Part shown: in pieces, positions 41,437 to 50,641 of the stretch
How the letters are laid out: each line of letters begins with the position of its first letter
Position numbering within the stretch: position 1 is the first letter of the stretch
NCBI RefSeq assembly: GCF_039537875.1
Contig: NZ_BAABBI010000002.1
Coordinates: 124,001-188,000, forward strand
Direction of reading: 5' to 3'
DNA length: 64,000 nt
From: Corallibacter vietnamensis
GTDB taxonomy: Bacteria; Bacteroidota; Bacteroidia; Flavobacteriales; Flavobacteriaceae
Translations under genes and position numbers: made by a program
The notes under the pieces: model-generated
The model's database searches: none
Seen by the model: only the letters and a program-made list of their open reading frames with translations
What the model was told of the DNA's origin: nothing

Positions 41437-42117
41437 ATGAAAATTAAAGCTCTTATTTTATTATTTAGTTCTACGTTTTTGATATTCGCTTTTACTTATC
41501 AACAGCAATTGCCAAAGGGATTCGTGTATGTTGATACCGTAATTCCTGATATTGATGTAGAATTACGATATTATTCAACACACAATTTTGTAGGTGATAC
41601 AATAAATACCTATCATGACAATACGTTAATCTTGACAGAGCAAACGGCAAAAGCATTAAAGAGTGTGCAAGATGAACTTCAGTCTAAAAATTTATGTTTG
41701 CGAGTATATGATGGTTACAGGCCACAACCAGCTGTAAATCATTTTATAACCTGGGCAAGAGACCTAAATGATACGATAAATAAAAAAGAGTTTTATCCTG
41801 AAGTGAATAAACGTCATTTGTTTAGAGACGGCTATATTGCTTCGCGTTCTGGACATAGTCGTGGTAGTACGGTAGATTTAACCATTATTGATGGAAATAC
41901 TTTTGAACCAATAGATATGGGAAGTCCTTATGATTTTTTTGGAGAAGAGTCTTGGGTAAATTATGAACACATTACAGAAAAACAAAAAGCAAATAGGCAG
42001 TTATTACAAAGCGTGATGTTAAAACACGGTTTCAGGAATTACTCTAAAGAATGGTGGCATTTCACTTTACGAGATGAGCCATTTCCTAATACGTATTTTG
42101 ATTTTCCTGTGGAGTAA
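41437..42117 (+). CDS. D-alanyl-D-alanine dipeptidase, VanX family (M15D)
   Basis: A 226-residue exported metallopeptidase (signal peptide to about residue 20). The M15 motifs are intact: the transition-state Arg in YDGYRPQPA (about 91-99), SGHSRGSTVDLT (about 138-149; His and Asp bind Zn2+) and EWWHF (about 209-213; catalytic Glu and third Zn2+ ligand). It splits D-Ala-D-Ala or related muropeptide ends in the periplasm, most likely for cell-wall recycling. There are no van genes nearby, so resistance is not implied. It ends 6 nt from the convergent DoxX-like gene. Confidence 0.92.
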   Translation: MKIKALILLFSSTFLIFAFTYQQQLPKGFVYVDTVIPDIDVELRYYSTHNFVGDTINTYHDNTLILTEQTAKALKSVQDELQSKNLCLRVYDGYRPQPAVNHFITWARDLNDTINKKEFYPEVNKRHLFRDGYIASRSGHSRGSTVDLTIIDGNTFEPIDMGSPYDFFGEESWVNYEHITEKQKANRQLLQSVMLKHGFRNYSKEWWHFTLRDEPFPNTYFDFPVE

Positions 42118-42123
42118 GAGATG

Positions 42124-42477
42124 TTACAAATACCAATATGCCCAAGCTATTAATATGAACTGTAATGGCAAGCGTAGAATAAGAAGCCATTTTGGAAATC
42201 CAGCACTTTCTTTTTCACCTGATAGCATGTGAAAATGCACTAATAAAAAAACTAAAAGCATAGCAATAATACCATATACAGCAAAAGCTCTTGTGCTTTC
42301 AAAAAGTAAGGTAATACCCAAAACAATTTCTGCAACACCACTTAATGCAACTAATAGTTTATGATTAGGTAAATACCTTGGCATAATGCGTAAATATATT
42401 TTAGGTTTTAAAAAATGCAGTATGCCAGCCATTATATAAAGGGCAGCCATTACATATAAGTGCCAAGGGTTACTCAT
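42124..42477 (-). CDS. DoxX-like integral membrane protein
   Basis: A 117-residue protein with four hydrophobic helices (YVMAALYIMAGILHFLKP, ALSGVAEIVLGITLLF, VYGIIAMLLVFLLVHFH, LILRLPLQFILIAWAYWY), the layout of DoxX/DoxD-related proteins. I start at ATG 42477 (MSNPWHLYV); the longer frame adds ten non-hydrophobic residues. It overlaps the end of the upstream CarboxypepD_reg gene by 8 nt, so the two are coupled. Role unknown. Confidence 0.8.
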   Translation of the reverse strand: MSNPWHLYVMAALYIMAGILHFLKPKIYLRIMPRYLPNHKLLVALSGVAEIVLGITLLFESTRAFAVYGIIAMLLVFLLVHFHMLSGEKESAGFPKWLLILRLPLQFILIAWAYWYL

Positions 42478-43450
42478 CTTTATATGCGTTATATGAGATA
42501 CCAACACCGTAATTAGTAAGTCCAGATTTAAGAAGACTGGAATCCATAGAACCTCTTTGGAAACGTGTCCAAGAGTTGTTGTTTAAAAACACACGCTTTA
42601 TATATGTGTTATTTCCTTTTATTTCATTTGTAAAAGGAAGCAAAGGTCTGAAGTTTGTTGGTATTTTAACAACACCTTCACGGGTTTTAATTTCTTTGTA
42701 TTTTTTATTAGGTAGTAGTTTTCCGTTTTTATCGGTATATCCTAACACTTGAATAGAAACAAAAAAGCCGGTTTTAGGAAAAAAGATATCTAAATCTGAA
42801 ATATCTAAATCGTACAAGTCACCATGTTTTTCAGTGACTCTAAAAATAATATTCTCATAAGTGAGTACATCTCCAGGAGTTCCATTGTTGTTTTTGTAAA
42901 ATTTCACTTTAAAAAGTGTAGAAAATGGTTTTTTTTCAGCGTTTTTTCGGTTGCGCTTATCCCAGTCTTTAGATTCTAAAGTAATAGGGAAATGTATAGT
43001 TGTTATTTTTTTTAATTGACTATCTGGATTAGAAAAATACACAGCTATTTCAGATTCTATTGTTGGTAGCCAGCAATGGTAGTAATTATCATCTAGGTAT
43101 GGTTTTAGGGTTTCTTCTTTAAATTTCCTGTTTTCTAAATTTGCATGAATTACAACTTCGTCAAGTGTGCTTATTTCTTCTTCTAAAAAAATAGTTTTAG
43201 GCAAAGCACTAGTGTCTGTAACATACTCTTTAAAACCTAAAGCAGATATGCGTAAAGAATCTACATCATGATACAGTTTTTTAGTAAAAACAAAAACGCC
43301 TTCATCATCAGCAAAGATGCCTTGCCCGTTACCAAAGGAAATGGTTGCATAAGATATTGGAGATTGAGTTTTATTGTCTTTAATAGTAATTTGAGAAAAG
43401 CCTGTAATACTTATAAATAGAACAAAAAAAAGAAGTAGCTGCTTGAGCAT
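42470..43450 (-). CDS. Exported CarboxypepD_reg-like protein
   Basis: A 326-residue protein with a signal peptide (MLKQLLLFFVLFISITGFSQ) and a CarboxypepD_reg_2-like domain (about 21-95; SPISYATISFGNGQGIFADD, SLRISALGFKEYV). The remaining part has mixed strands (KKITTIHFPITLESKDWDKR; TPGDVLTYENIIFRV) that I cannot assign. It resembles the family of the gene at 2276. Envelope-located by its signal; function unknown. It probably shares a transcript with the DoxX-like gene. Confidence 0.75.
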   Translation of the reverse strand: MLKQLLLFFVLFISITGFSQITIKDNKTQSPISYATISFGNGQGIFADDEGVFVFTKKLYHDVDSLRISALGFKEYVTDTSALPKTIFLEEEISTLDEVVIHANLENRKFKEETLKPYLDDNYYHCWLPTIESEIAVYFSNPDSQLKKITTIHFPITLESKDWDKRNRKNAEKKPFSTLFKVKFYKNNNGTPGDVLTYENIIFRVTEKHGDLYDLDISDLDIFFPKTGFFVSIQVLGYTDKNGKLLPNKKYKEIKTREGVVKIPTNFRPLLPFTNEIKGNNTYIKRVFLNNNSWTRFQRGSMDSSLLKSGLTNYGVGISYNAYKDE

Positions 43451-43491
43451 GTAGCAAAAAGATTATTGTGTTATTAACTATAAATATATCA

Positions 43492-43527
43492 ATAAAAAAA
43501 ACTGCTACCAATTTATGATAGCAGTTT
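43492..43527 (-). terminator. Terminator of the DEAD-box helicase gene
   Basis: AAACTGCTA (43499-43507) and TAGCAGTTT (43519-43527) form a 9-bp stem. On the minus strand it is followed by a run of T. It lies 24 nt past the helicase stop. Confidence 0.85.
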
Positions 43528-43550
43528 GTAATAAGTTAATATATTGTATG

Positions 43551-44792
43551 CTAATACCAGCGACGTTTTTTCTTTTTAGATCCGCTGCCTTTACGACCTT
43601 TTTTGTGTTTGCTTCCAGAACTTTTAGCTTTATGAGCTATGGGTTTAGCTTTTGGGTCTAAAGGATATGGGTGATTTTCCTCAATAGTAATTTCCTTATT
43701 AATTAACTGCTGAATAGTTTTTACATAGTTTTTTTCATCAGCAGAGCAAAACGAGTAAGCTCTACCAGTATTTCCGGCACGACCAGTTCTACCTATTCTA
43801 TGTACATAAGTTTCAGGGATATTTGGTAAATCAAAATTGATAACAGCGTCTAATTCATTAATGTCAATACCACGAGCTGCAACATCTGTTGCAATAAGGA
43901 TATTTACCAGTCCATTTTTAAATTTCTTAAGCGCTGTTTGTCTATCATTTTGGCTTTTATCACCATGAAGTGTATCTACCAAATAGCCATTTTTAAGTAA
44001 GGTTTTTTCTAGTTTATCAACACCAAATTTGGTGCGTCTAAAGATTAAGATACTTCCTTTTATTTCGTTTCGAAGTAAGTGCAAGCAAAGTTCAATTTTG
44101 TTGCGTTTAGGTACATAATAAAGAAGTTGACTTACCGTTTTTGCAGCTGTTGCTGTAGGAGATACTTCAATGCGTTTAGGCGATTTTAGTATGTTATTAG
44201 CTAATTGCTCTACTTTAAAAGGCATTGTAGCAGAGAATAAAAGCACCTGTTTTTCAGCAGGGCATAACTTTTCTATAGTTTTTACATCATCAATAAATCC
44301 CATATCTAGCATTAAGTCAGCTTCATCAAGAACAAGAATTTCTAAATGGTCTAAATTTATAACTTCTTGCTTTTGAAGATCAATCAATCTGCCAGGTGTT
44401 GCTACTAAAATATCAACGCCTTTGGTGAGTACGTCTATTTGAGGTTCTATAGGAGCGCCACCAAAAATAACTGTAGTTCTTAAATTAGTGTGTCTTCCAT
44501 AGGCTTTTATATTATTACCTATTTGTAATGCTAATTCGCGAGTTGGGCTTACTATTAAAGCTTTTATAGTTTTACCGCGTTTTGGTGCGTCTTGTTTAGA
44601 AAGTAATAACTGTAATATAGGTAACGAGAAAGCTGCTGTTTTTCCTGTTCCTGTTTGAGCTATAGTAATCACATCATTTTTGTCAAGAACAAAAGGAATG
44701 GTTTGCTCTTGAACTAATGTAGGAGAATCATAGCCTTGTTCTGAAATGGCTTTAAGTATAGGTGCGCTAAATTGTAAATCTTTAAAAGACAT
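43551..44792 (-). CDS. DEAD-box RNA helicase (RhlE-like)
   Basis: A 413-residue ATP-dependent RNA helicase. Q motif (FSAPILKAISEQGYDSPTLVQEQ, here in part), motif I AQTGTGKTAAF (about 45-55), Ia PTRELALQ, motif II DEAD (about 155), III SATM, V ATDVAARGID and VI HRIGRTGRAG (about 335) are all present. The C-terminus is short and very basic (KHKKGRKGSGSKKKKRRWY), a likely RNA-binding tail as in RhlE. It may act in ribosome assembly or cold adaptation. Transcribed alone. Confidence 0.95.
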   Translation of the reverse strand: MSFKDLQFSAPILKAISEQGYDSPTLVQEQTIPFVLDKNDVITIAQTGTGKTAAFSLPILQLLLSKQDAPKRGKTIKALIVSPTRELALQIGNNIKAYGRHTNLRTTVIFGGAPIEPQIDVLTKGVDILVATPGRLIDLQKQEVINLDHLEILVLDEADLMLDMGFIDDVKTIEKLCPAEKQVLLFSATMPFKVEQLANNILKSPKRIEVSPTATAAKTVSQLLYYVPKRNKIELCLHLLRNEIKGSILIFRRTKFGVDKLEKTLLKNGYLVDTLHGDKSQNDRQTALKKFKNGLVNILIATDVAARGIDINELDAVINFDLPNIPETYVHRIGRTGRAGNTGRAYSFCSADEKNYVKTIQQLINKEITIEENHPYPLDPKAKPIAHKAKSSGSKHKKGRKGSGSKKKKRRWY

Positions 44793-44834
44793 ATTTGCTA
44801 TTTTAGTAAAGATACGTTAAAAACAATGAAGGTT

Positions 44835-45308
44835 TTAATATTCGGTTTTATCACCTTTACTAGCCCATTTATCAAAAACAGAAACACCTTCATCTTGCAG
44901 CATTTGCTCAAACGGAATGCTTCTTACCGTTATTGGTTTGTCAATTTCTTCGTATATAAAATGATCGTCAAAGCCTATATTTGCAGCATCTACTTTATTA
45001 CATGCATAATATACTTTTTTAGGTCTTGCCCAATAAATGGCACCTAAACACATAGGACAAGGTTCGCAAGAGGTATAAACAACACAATCGTCTAATTGAA
45101 AGCTGCCTAAAACTTCGCAAGCTTTACGAATAGCAACAACTTCAGCGTGTGCTGTTGGGTCATTGGTAGATGTGACACAGTTATGACCTTCTGCAATAAT
45201 AGCTCCATCTTTTACAATAACACACCCAAAAGGGCCTCCAGCATTTGAGCTCATTCCTTTGTCTGCCATAGCAATGGCACGTTTCATAAATTCTTTGTGA
45301 TTACTCAT
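44835..45308 (-). CDS. Zinc-dependent nucleoside/guanine deaminase
   Basis: A 157-residue cytidine-deaminase-fold enzyme. The Zn2+/proton-shuttle motif HAEV (about 54-57) and CEPCPMC (about 81-87) are intact. The segment NCVTSTNDPTAHAE and the C-terminal FIYEEIDKPITVRSIPF match the guanine deaminase (GuaD) branch rather than tRNA adenosine deaminase TadA. It deaminates guanine to xanthine or a related base. It stands alone between the helicase and the transglutaminase gene. The exact substrate is not certain. Confidence 0.88.
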   Translation of the reverse strand: MSNHKEFMKRAIAMADKGMSSNAGGPFGCVIVKDGAIIAEGHNCVTSTNDPTAHAEVVAIRKACEVLGSFQLDDCVVYTSCEPCPMCLGAIYWARPKKVYYACNKVDAANIGFDDHFIYEEIDKPITVRSIPFEQMLQDEGVSVFDKWASKGDKTEY

Positions 45309-45380
45309 ATTGAAATTTTATCAAAAAACAAAGGTCGCCCATTTTTTTAAGAGTGCAAAGGGAAATAAGTACATAACTTA

Positions 45381-46385
45381 TTAGTTAATGACGCTTACTG
45401 TATATGTAGCAACAATGCTATTGTCAATTTTTAAATGCACATCGTAATTACCTTTGTGTTTAAAGCTATTGCTGAATGATATATTATTATCATTTATTTG
45501 AAAGTTTTCAATTTTGAAGGCATGCTCTTTTAAACCAATAAAATGAATAAGCTCAATGTCATCTTGTGATGTAGATGCTAATGTCTTAAAACTAAAATGT
45601 AATGCTTCGTCTTTTTTAGTGGTCACATTAAGTGTTTTTGGGTGTGTAGGAATAATTTTGTGTTTAAAAGTTTCACCATACACAATAGCTTGAGGCGTAA
45701 ATTTTGTATTGGCTAACGAATCGTTTAAAAACCATTTTTTATTCAACGGAAAATGATTTTTGGCAAAAAGAATAGGATCTGTTAAAAAATAGCCATCATT
45801 ATAATCTTTTATGAAATTTGTGTTTATAGAAAATCCGCTAGACCAAGTGGCATCGCATAAGTACCATTTATTATTAAGTTTTACGGCATTCCAAGAGTGG
45901 TTAGCAAAGTCTAATGCTTCAACATTGGCAGAAACTGATCTTCCGTAGCCATCAACAATCACGCATTCAATGTCAGCTAAAAAACAAAGTTCTTTTATTA
46001 AATAGGCATAACCTGTGCACATGGTTTTTTTGCGTTTAAGTAGTTTTTTTAAGGCTTTAACTTTAAACTCATTATTCCATTTTAAATAAGCTACAGTGTC
46101 GTGTGCTAACTTTCTTTTATATTTAAAAACTTTACTATCTTGAGTAGTATCTCCTTTTATATTTTGGCATACCCAAAGATAAATAGCTCTAAATTTTTCA
46201 ACATCAGTTTTAAGATTAGCGGTAAGCTTATGCGCAAGTACCGGAAGGTTGTCAAGATCTTCTCCTTCGTTTAATTTCGCAATATTATCAGCGCGAGTAA
46301 AATCGACAGTATTAAAATCCGATACTTGCGCTACTGAAAAGCTTACAATGCTAAAGGTTATTATAACGAGCGTTTTTTTTCTCAT
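45381..46385 (-). CDS. Exported transglutaminase-like domain protein
   Basis: A 334-residue protein with a signal peptide (MRKKTLVIITFSIVSFSVAQ). The transglutaminase-like core (about 50-190) keeps the Cys-His-Asp triad: Cys in KTMCTGYAYL (about 122), His in ANHSWNAV (about 164) and Asp in YLCDATWSSG (about 179). The C-terminal part is a beta-sandwich-like domain. Members act as proteases or in kyphoscoliosis-type cross-linking; the substrate is unknown. It lies 8 nt downstream of the 4-Cys membrane protein gene, so they are probably co-transcribed. Confidence 0.88.
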   Translation of the reverse strand: MRKKTLVIITFSIVSFSVAQVSDFNTVDFTRADNIAKLNEGEDLDNLPVLAHKLTANLKTDVEKFRAIYLWVCQNIKGDTTQDSKVFKYKRKLAHDTVAYLKWNNEFKVKALKKLLKRKKTMCTGYAYLIKELCFLADIECVIVDGYGRSVSANVEALDFANHSWNAVKLNNKWYLCDATWSSGFSINTNFIKDYNDGYFLTDPILFAKNHFPLNKKWFLNDSLANTKFTPQAIVYGETFKHKIIPTHPKTLNVTTKKDEALHFSFKTLASTSQDDIELIHFIGLKEHAFKIENFQINDNNISFSNSFKHKGNYDVHLKIDNSIVATYTVSVIN

Positions 46386-46393
46386 GTTGTAGT

Positions 46394-47071
46394 TTAATCT
46401 CTTTTAGACCTATACACTTCTTTTGTTGCTACTTTTCCCATAATGATATGCGGGATGTCTTTCATGTCTATTTTTAGTTCTACATCATAAACTGAATCCT
46501 GATTCGTAACAACAACCTTTTTTGATTCTTTCCCCAAAAAACTAAATAATAAAACATCACCTTTTTTTAGTTTTTCAGGAAATATGAAATTACCATCAAA
46601 ATCTGTAGATGTACCAATAGTGGTACCTTGCAACACAATGTTTACACCAGGAAGTGGCAACTCGTTTTCAGTAACAGTGCCTTCAACAGTTATGTTACTT
46701 TCTTGAGATTCTTGAAGCACTTTTGAATTATCTTTTCCTATATTTTGTGATGCTTTTGATGTGCTTTGTGCTTGAGCAGTTCCAAACGAGAATAATGATA
46801 AACAAGCTAAACCAACAGCGCTTAAAAAGCTTAACTTTTTTCGTTTTGGAGTAGGTGAGTAGGTTTTTAACTGATTGTTGTTAAATCTGCCACATACGTT
46901 TTGAGTTTCTTTCACCTTAAAAAAAGCAATAATTTCATCTGACGTCATTTTAGTGAAATCAACAACCTCTTTTTCGCATGAACCACAAAAACCACCTTTT
47001 GCAGTTGGCGTAAATTTTTGAAAGTTTTCTTGACAAGGTGATTTAATACTTAAGTTGAATGGGTTTTTCAT
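46394..47071 (-). CDS. Membrane protein with cytoplasmic four-Cys motif and periplasmic CarboxypepD_reg domain
   Basis: A 225-residue protein without an N-terminal signal. It opens with a conserved-looking cytoplasmic segment holding Cys13, Cys29, Cys32 and Cys60 (KSPCQENF, GGFCGSCEKEVVDFT, NVCGRF), then has one transmembrane helix (about 84-101, FLSAVGLACLSLFSFG) and a periplasmic carboxypeptidase-regulatory-like domain (about 130-200; LPGVNIVLQGTTIGTSTDFD). The Cys pattern suggests bound Zn2+ or Fe-S. I start at ATG 47071 (MKNPFNLSIK); the longer frame adds 13 residues foreign to the family. Function unknown; a sensor across the membrane is possible. Confidence 0.75.
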   Translation of the reverse strand: MKNPFNLSIKSPCQENFQKFTPTAKGGFCGSCEKEVVDFTKMTSDEIIAFFKVKETQNVCGRFNNNQLKTYSPTPKRKKLSFLSAVGLACLSLFSFGTAQAQSTSKASQNIGKDNSKVLQESQESNITVEGTVTENELPLPGVNIVLQGTTIGTSTDFDGNFIFPEKLKKGDVLLFSFLGKESKKVVVTNQDSVYDVELKIDMKDIPHIIMGKVATKEVYRSKRD

Positions 47072-47186
47072 AATACAAAGTGTTAATGTTATTCCTGTCA
47101 AACCTAGCAAAGACCAAGATGTTGTAAAATGAGGAATTGGTAAAAGGTGTGTTTTAGTGAGGGAACATCGCTTTTTGTTTAGGATG

Positions 47187-47221
47187 AAAAAAAACCACTT
47201 CGTGTTAGGAAGTGGTTTTTT
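47187..47221 (-). terminator. Terminator of htpG
   Basis: AAAACCACTTC and GGAAGTGGTTTT with a short loop, A-run on the left and T-run on the right. It acts on the minus strand after htpG, 42 nt past the stop. Confidence 0.88.
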
Positions 47222-47262
47222 AGTATAAGAACTACTGAATGAACTTCAGCTTGATAATTTGT

Positions 47263-49149
47263 TTACTTTATCATGTCGTAGCTACGCTTAATAAAGTTTG
47301 TAAGTTCTTCACCTTTAAGTAAGCCTTGACTTAAACGCGCTAAATCTAAACTTTGGTTTATTAAACGTTCTTGTTTTTTCTTGGTTTTGGTGTTTAAAAT
47401 TTCACCAACTAATTCATGATTTGTGTTTACAACCAAGTTGTACATATCTGGCATGTTGCCCATACCAAACATACCGCCACCACCAGTTTGTTGCATCTCT
47501 TTCATACGACGCATAAATTCTGGTTGTGTAATCATAAATGGCGCAGCATCGCTATCCATTGGTTCTAATTGCACTGTGAATTTTTCAGCAGGAATTACTT
47601 CTTTAAGAAGTTCGTCTAGCGTTTTCTTTTCATCATCACTCAATTTAGAAATCTTGTTGTCATCTTTCTTAATTAAGTTGTCTATATGGTCAGCATCAAC
47701 ACGTGCAAACGAAATATTCTCTTTTGTCGTTTCTAGTTTTTGCATTAGGTGAGAAACAATAGGAGAATCTAAAAATAACACTTCGTAACCTTTTGCTTTT
47801 GCAGCTTCAATGTAGCTGTGTTGCGCATCTTTGTTTGATGCGTAAAGAATAACAAGTTTGTCGTCTTTATCAGTTTGTTTTGCTTTTATAGCATTGTAAA
47901 GTTCGTCATACGTGTAGTGTTTACCATCTACAGTTGGGTACAATGCAAAGGCATCAGCTTTTTCAAAGAATTTTTCTTCAGAAAGCATTCCGTATTCAAT
48001 CACAATTTTAATGTCGTCCCATTTTGCTTCAAAATCTTCACGGTTGTTGTTGAATAACGATTTTAATTTATCAGCCACCTTTCGTGTAATGTAAGACGAA
48101 ATTTTCTTCACAGCACCATCGGCTTGTAAGTAACTACGAGAAACGTTCAGCGGAATATCAGGAGAATCAATAACACCACGAAGCATGGTTAAGAATTCTG
48201 GAACAATACCTTCTACGTTATCTGTTACAAATACTTGGTTTTGGTATAGCTGAATTTTATCTTTTTGGATGTTGAGGTCGTTAGTCATTTTTGGGAAATA
48301 TAAAATCCCAGTTAAATTAAACGGATAGTCAACATTTAAATGAATGTGAAATAATGGTTCTTCAAACTGCATTGGGTACAACTCACGGTAGAAGCTCTTG
48401 TAATCATTGTCTTCTAAATCTGTTGGTTGCTTTGTCCAAGCAGGATTGGGATTGTTTATAATATTGTCAACCTCTTTTGTAGGTGCAGGATCGTCTTCTT
48501 TTGCATCTTCAGGTTTTGGTAAGGTCTCTGTTTTTGTTCCAAATTTAATTGGCACAGGCATAAACTTGTTATACTTTGTAAGTAGTTCGCTTATGCGGTT
48601 GTCTTCTAAAAACTCGGTAGAATCTTCAGCAATATGAAGAATAATTTCAGTACCTCTTTCGGTTTTATCGTGAGCTTCTAGTGTAAACTCTGGTGAACCA
48701 TCGCAAATCCAATGTGCAGCTGGTTCATCTTTGTAAGATTTTGTAATGATTTCTACTTTTTCAGCAACCATAAATGCTGAATAAAACCCAAGACCAAAAT
48801 GTCCTATAATTCCTGAATCTTTTGCAGAATCTTTGTATTTGTCAAGAAATTCTTCGGCACCAGAAAAAGCAACTTGGTTGATATATTTTTCAACTTCGTC
48901 AGCAGTCATACCTAATCCTTGGTCAATAATGTGAAGTTTTTTACCGTCTTTATCAACTTTTACTTCAATTTGCGGATTGCCGTATTCAACGCTAGCTTCA
49001 CCAATACTGGTTAAGTGCTTTAGCTTTAAAGTTGCATCGGTTGCATTACTAATTAACTCACGTAAAAAGATTTCGTGGTCACTGTATAAGAATTTTTTAA
49101 TGAGCGGGAAGATGTTTTCTACCGATACATTAATGTTTCCTTTTGCCAT
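47263..49149 (-). CDS. htpG: Molecular chaperone HtpG (Hsp90)
   Basis: A 628-residue Hsp90. The N-terminal ATPase domain shows ELISNATDATLKLKHL (about 28-43; catalytic Glu and Mg2+-binding Asn), DQGLGMTADEV (about 76-86) and GHFGLGFYSAFMV (about 117-129). The middle domain (LNVSRSYLQ) and the dimerising C-terminal domain follow, with a Met/Gly-rich segment (MQQTGGGGMFGMGNMPDM) near 547-564. No CIRCE element was seen upstream. Divergent from fabH. Confidence 0.97.
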   Translation of the reverse strand: MAKGNINVSVENIFPLIKKFLYSDHEIFLRELISNATDATLKLKHLTSIGEASVEYGNPQIEVKVDKDGKKLHIIDQGLGMTADEVEKYINQVAFSGAEEFLDKYKDSAKDSGIIGHFGLGFYSAFMVAEKVEIITKSYKDEPAAHWICDGSPEFTLEAHDKTERGTEIILHIAEDSTEFLEDNRISELLTKYNKFMPVPIKFGTKTETLPKPEDAKEDDPAPTKEVDNIINNPNPAWTKQPTDLEDNDYKSFYRELYPMQFEEPLFHIHLNVDYPFNLTGILYFPKMTNDLNIQKDKIQLYQNQVFVTDNVEGIVPEFLTMLRGVIDSPDIPLNVSRSYLQADGAVKKISSYITRKVADKLKSLFNNNREDFEAKWDDIKIVIEYGMLSEEKFFEKADAFALYPTVDGKHYTYDELYNAIKAKQTDKDDKLVILYASNKDAQHSYIEAAKAKGYEVLFLDSPIVSHLMQKLETTKENISFARVDADHIDNLIKKDDNKISKLSDDEKKTLDELLKEVIPAEKFTVQLEPMDSDAAPFMITQPEFMRRMKEMQQTGGGGMFGMGNMPDMYNLVVNTNHELVGEILNTKTKKKQERLINQSLDLARLSQGLLKGEELTNFIKRSYDMIK

Positions 49150-49327
49150 AATATATGTGTTTTATTGTATTTGTAATTATGTTCATTCCAAAGACAAAAA
49201 AAATACCAAGCCTAAAAAAGTGACAAAGTGACATTATATAAAATGCTATGCGTGCATAACGATAGATTATTTTTTTTAAAGAGGTTTTATTTTGAAATAT
49301 TTAAATTGCGAAGCTAATTTTTATGAT

Positions 49328-50338
49328 ATGTATAATTCAAAAATAATAGGTTTAGGTTCTTATGTGCCTGACAATGTGGTAACCAATGATGATTTAACCA
49401 AGTTGATGGATACCAGTGATGAATGGATTCAAGAGCGAACAGGAATTAAAGAGCGTCGTTGGGTAAAACCAGGAAGTGGTGATACCACATCTGCAATGGG
49501 TGTAAAAGCAGCTAAAGTTGCTATAGAACGCGCAGGAATTGATAAAGATGACATTGATTTTATCATTTTTGCAACTTTAAGTCCAGATTATTATTTTCCA
49601 GGACCAGGAGTTACCGTTCAAAAAGAATTAGACATAAAAACAGTTGGCGCATTAGATGTACGTAATCAATGTTCTGGTTTTGTGTATGGGTTATCGGTTG
49701 CTGATAATTTTATAAAAACAGGAATGTATAAAAACGTGCTTGTTATTGGAAGTGAATTACATTCTCACGGATTAGATAAAACTACTCGTGGAAGAGGTGT
49801 TTCGGTGATTTTTGGAGATGGAGCAGGAGCAGCAGTTTTAACACGTGAAGAAGATAATAGTAAAGGTATTTTATCAACGCACTTGCATTCTCAAGGAGAA
49901 CATGCCGAAGAGTTAAGTTTGATAGCTCCAGGAATGGGAAAACGTTGGGTAAATGATATTATAGCAGATAATAATCCTGATGATGAGAGTTATTATCCTT
50001 ACATGAACGGACAGTTTGTATTTAAAAATGCTGTAGTTCGTTTTAGTGAAGTAATTATGGAAGGCTTAATGAAAAACAAGTTGCAGGTAAATGACATTGA
50101 TATGTTAATTCCGCATCAAGCAAACTTGCGTATTGCGCAGTTTATTCAAAAGAAATTCCAATTGGAAGACGACCAAGTATTTAATAATATTCAAAAATAC
50201 GGAAACACAACAGCAGCTTCTATTCCTATTGCTTTAACTGAAGCTTGGGAGCAAGGAAAAATAAAGGAAGGCGATACTGTGGTTCTTGCTGCCTTTGGAA
50301 GTGGATTTACTTGGGGAAGTGCTATTATAAAGTGGTAA
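49328..50338 (+). CDS. fabH: 3-oxoacyl-ACP synthase III (KAS III)
   Basis: A 336-residue thiolase-fold condensing enzyme that joins acyl-CoA to malonyl-ACP. The triad is intact: Cys in RNQCSGFVYG (about 120), His in IPHQANLRI (about 258) and Asn in YGNTTAAS (about 288). I start at ATG 49328 (MYNSKIIGLGSYVPD); the longer frame starts at TTG 49292. It stands alone, away from plsX/rpmF, so it may be the second KAS III that many Flavobacteriaceae carry, perhaps for branched or special acyl chains. That specificity is inferred only from context. Confidence 0.92.
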   Translation: MYNSKIIGLGSYVPDNVVTNDDLTKLMDTSDEWIQERTGIKERRWVKPGSGDTTSAMGVKAAKVAIERAGIDKDDIDFIIFATLSPDYYFPGPGVTVQKELDIKTVGALDVRNQCSGFVYGLSVADNFIKTGMYKNVLVIGSELHSHGLDKTTRGRGVSVIFGDGAGAAVLTREEDNSKGILSTHLHSQGEHAEELSLIAPGMGKRWVNDIIADNNPDDESYYPYMNGQFVFKNAVVRFSEVIMEGLMKNKLQVNDIDMLIPHQANLRIAQFIQKKFQLEDDQVFNNIQKYGNTTAASIPIALTEAWEQGKIKEGDTVVLAAFGSGFTWGSAIIKW

Positions 50339-50365
50339 ATTAAACAAACAGACTTTTATAAATAG

Positions 50366-50397
50366 AAAAACCCGAGCCTTATTAGGTTCGGGTTTTT
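50366..50397 (+). terminator. Terminator of fabH
   Basis: AAAAACCCGAGCCT and AGGTTCGGGTTTTT form a 14-bp stem (one G-T pair) ending in T. Lies 28 nt past the fabH stop. Confidence 0.9.
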
Positions 50398-50641
50398 CAC
50401 TATTAACCAATTTTAACTAACACTAAACCATAAAGTGTAAACCTTATAGTTATGATTACTTAAAAACTTATCACTTATTATTATAGACGATAAAAGTTTG
50501 AAATTATTACATAAATTATTTTTTTTAACGAGAGTTTAACAAAAGCAAAACCCCAAAGCAGTGACACTTTGGGGTTTCTTTATTTAATAGCCAGACATTA
50601 ACACTAACCATCAACTATTATGTTGGCTATCAAATATGAGT
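50398..50641. other. Convergent gap between fabH and the TonB-type receptor gene
   Basis: About 240 nt with no ORF. It holds a terminator at 50548-50577 and an inverted pair ATAGCCA (50587-50593) / TGGCTAT (50624-50630) over a 30-nt loop just past the stop of the minus-strand gene. Otherwise AT-rich sequence without visible content. Confidence 0.5.
50548..50577 (-). terminator. Terminator of the TonB-type barrel gene
   Basis: AAACCCCAAAG (50548-50558) and CTTTGGGGTTT (50567-50577): an 11-bp perfect stem with an 8-nt loop. Flanking T/A runs make it usable on either strand. Confidence 0.88.

Noticed and set aside
41437..42117. Vancomycin resistance (VanX)
   Set aside because: The fold and motifs are VanX-like, but the protein is exported and there is no vanH, vanA or vanRS nearby; cell-wall recycling is the simpler reading.
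49150..49327. CIRCE or other heat-shock operator before htpG; small palindrome TATGC-GT-GCATA at 49247-49258
   Set aside because: No CIRCE match was found, and the 5-bp palindrome is too short to support a site.
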